From Kordia antarctica (lineage in GTDB: Bacteria > Bacteroidota > Bacteroidia > Flavobacteriales > Flavobacteriaceae), in NCBI RefSeq assembly GCF_009901525.1, contig NZ_CP019288.1, forward strand, positions 310,001-374,000: 64,000 nucleotides of DNA. The letters are read 5' to 3'. Both the position numbers and the translations under genes were made by a program. The notes beneath the pieces are model-generated. The model worked only from the letters and a program-made list of their open reading frames with translations, was not told the DNA's origin and made no database searches. Positions 62,940 through 64,000 of this stretch are shown piece after piece (positions within the stretch are counted from its first letter, which is position 1; each line of letters begins with the position of its first letter).

Positions 62940-63515
62940 ATGAAGTCAAACACATACATACAAAAAATAACAGGTTTAGCAATAGTAACGTTTATAGTTA
63001 TGAACTTTAATTCTTGTGAATACTTTGTTAGAAGCGATAAAGCAGAAACAATAAGAACAGCCGAATCAAACGAAGCTATTTCAATACAAAAAAATGAAGC
63101 TAAATTATTAGTAATGGCATCAAAAAATAATTTAGACGTTATAAAGCTGTGTACGATTATTGAAGATGAAAAAGTTGATGAGAATGTTAAAAATTTAGTA
63201 GAAGAAATAAAAAACGAACAACTAACGATTCTTGCAAAATATAATGAATTGGCTTCAGAGAATGTAATATCCATACCAAGATATTCAACGTTGAAATATG
63301 AGGAAATTATGACACTTAAGGATTCTGAAGGTTTAGAAGATCATCTAAAACTATTAAGTACTAAAATATACAACCAACAGAATTTTTTAGACAAACTATC
63401 AGACACCACAGATAATTCAGAATTTAAGGAAATGGCACAATTTGCAAATAACACCTTAAAGAAAAGTCTCAACAAAACAGAAAAAACATTAGAAATTTTA
63501 AATACAAACAGCTAA
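62940..63515 (+). CDS. DUF4142-like lipoprotein
   Basis: 191 residues from ATG 62940. A lipoprotein signal ends NFNSCEYF. The rest is a four-helix-bundle pattern (ASKNNLDVIKLC, NVKNLVEEIKNEQLTILAKYNELA) like DUF4142 proteins, which are linked to envelope and oxidative stress in many bacteria. First gene of the short operon at the right edge. Confidence 0.72.
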   Translation: MKSNTYIQKITGLAIVTFIVMNFNSCEYFVRSDKAETIRTAESNEAISIQKNEAKLLVMASKNNLDVIKLCTIIEDEKVDENVKNLVEEIKNEQLTILAKYNELASENVISIPRYSTLKYEEIMTLKDSEGLEDHLKLLSTKIYNQQNFLDKLSDTTDNSEFKEMAQFANNTLKKSLNKTEKTLEILNTNS

Positions 63516-63551
63516 AGAAGCTACTTATACTAACAATTAAAACCAAAAAAA

Positions 63552-63704
63552 ATGAGAGGTTTATTATACATTATCGCAGTAATATTAGTTATAGGATGGG
63601 CATTAGGATTCTTCGTATACAGTTCAGGAGGATTAATCCACATTTTATTAGTAATTGCAGTAATCGCAGTTTTATTAAGACTAATTGGAGGAAAAGGAGT
63701 TTAA
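63552..63704 (+). CDS. lmo0937-family small membrane protein
   Basis: 50 residues, read directly: starts MRGLLYIIAVILVIGWALGF and has two membrane helices with GGLIHILLVIAVIAVLLRLI. This is the lmo0937-type (DUF5670-like) family, common in stress-linked operons of Bacteroidota. 36 nt after the DUF4142-like gene. Confidence 0.85.
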   Translation: MRGLLYIIAVILVIGWALGFFVYSSGGLIHILLVIAVIAVLLRLIGGKGV

Positions 63705-63762
63705 TCCACTCAAAAGGATTGAAAATCAAATATAAATATTAATTCAAAAAAACAAAAAAGAC

Positions 63763-64000
63763 ATGAAAATTAACAATACAGTAATCGTACTAGGAAGTGT
63801 AGCAATTGGAGCAGCATTAGGAATTTTATTTGCACCAAAAAAAGGTTCAGAAACTAGAAAAGAAATTGCTGACGGAACGAAAGATTTAGCGAATTCAGCA
63901 AAAGATAGCGTTGACAAAGTAATGAGTGAAGTTTCTCAGAAATTCAATTCACTTAAAGAAGATGGGAAAGAATTGATTAACAAAGGAAAAGAAAAGATTA
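63763..64000 (+). CDS. YtxH-domain protein (3' end outside window)
   Basis: At least 79 residues. One N-terminal helix with a small-residue face ([19 protein letters not shown]), then [13 protein letters not shown] and an amphipathic helix, the YtxH signature. Members are general-stress proteins of unknown function. 58 nt after the lmo0937-like gene. Confidence 0.9.
   Translation, partial: MKINNTVIVLGSVAIGAALGILFAPKKGSETRKEIADGTKDLANSAKDSVDKVMSEVSQKFNSLKEDGKELINKGKEKI

Overview
The window looks like a chromosomal segment of a low-GC marine member of the Flavobacteriaceae; the gene content would fit Kordia or a relative, but that genus is only a guess. The evidence is AT-rich intergenic DNA, Bacteroidota-type promoters (TTG-N19-TAnnTTTG, seen best upstream of tRNA-Tyr), proteins with type IX secretion (T9SS) type A and type B C-terminal sorting domains, many SPII lipoproteins, and flavobacterial family architectures (DUF4846, DUF1704/QEGLA, PorSS tails). 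No transposase, integrase, phage gene, rRNA or CRISPR array was seen.

Layout. 1-8.7 kb: DUF4846 lipoprotein (cut by the window edge), a small conserved protein, a large Calx-beta/T9SS surface protein and an unusual 1355-residue protein that resembles a helical pore-former joined to B-lectin-like repeats. 8.7-20.9 kb: mostly housekeeping (gamma-glutamyltranspeptidase, AcpH-like phosphodiesterase, acyltransferase, GlmM, an operon of YqaE + App1-like phosphatase + kinase-like membrane protein, LpxL-like acyltransferase, rhomboid protease, tRNA-Tyr, TlpA-like lipoprotein). 21-34.3 kb: FAD/FeS D-lactate dehydrogenase-like protein, chorismate synthase, SLC1-type symporter, and a tight seven-gene operon of ATP-grasp ligase (GshB-like), sulfurtransferase, RDD protein, two small membrane proteins, N-formylglutamate amidohydrolase-like protein and the HExxxH/QEGLA metallopeptidase-like protein. 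34.4-36.6 kb: a TPR/AraC membrane regulator followed by a 91-residue Cys/Thr-rich peptide with a GG leader, which looks like an orphan RiPP precursor. 36.6-49 kb: a T9SS type B protein, two tandem alpha/beta hydrolases, a BLUF blue-light sensor with two class III cyclase-like proteins and a DksA-like protein, an AI-2E transporter, and an AraC-like/response-regulator/histidine-kinase cassette.

49-54.7 kb is an accessory block bounded by a 104-bp direct repeat (about 92% identical) made from the 3' end of the histidine kinase gene. It carries a seven-unit 42-bp tandem repeat, a HEVIH lipoprotein and a run of small secreted proteins whose upstream junctions share the word ACTTGTACA (ATTTGTACA in the first); one of them carries a frameshift. 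54.7-60.8 kb: two paralogous T9SS BNR/VPS10-like proteins with an overlapping small lipoprotein, followed by a TPR/LuxR-like regulator. 62.5-64 kb: a stress-type operon (DUF4142-like, lmo0937-like, YtxH) behind a duplicated 40-nt promoter-like element.

Gene functions are assigned by recognising family motifs in the translated sequence; no database search was possible. Starts were moved to the first credible ATG where an upstream TTG or GTG would only add an implausible extension.
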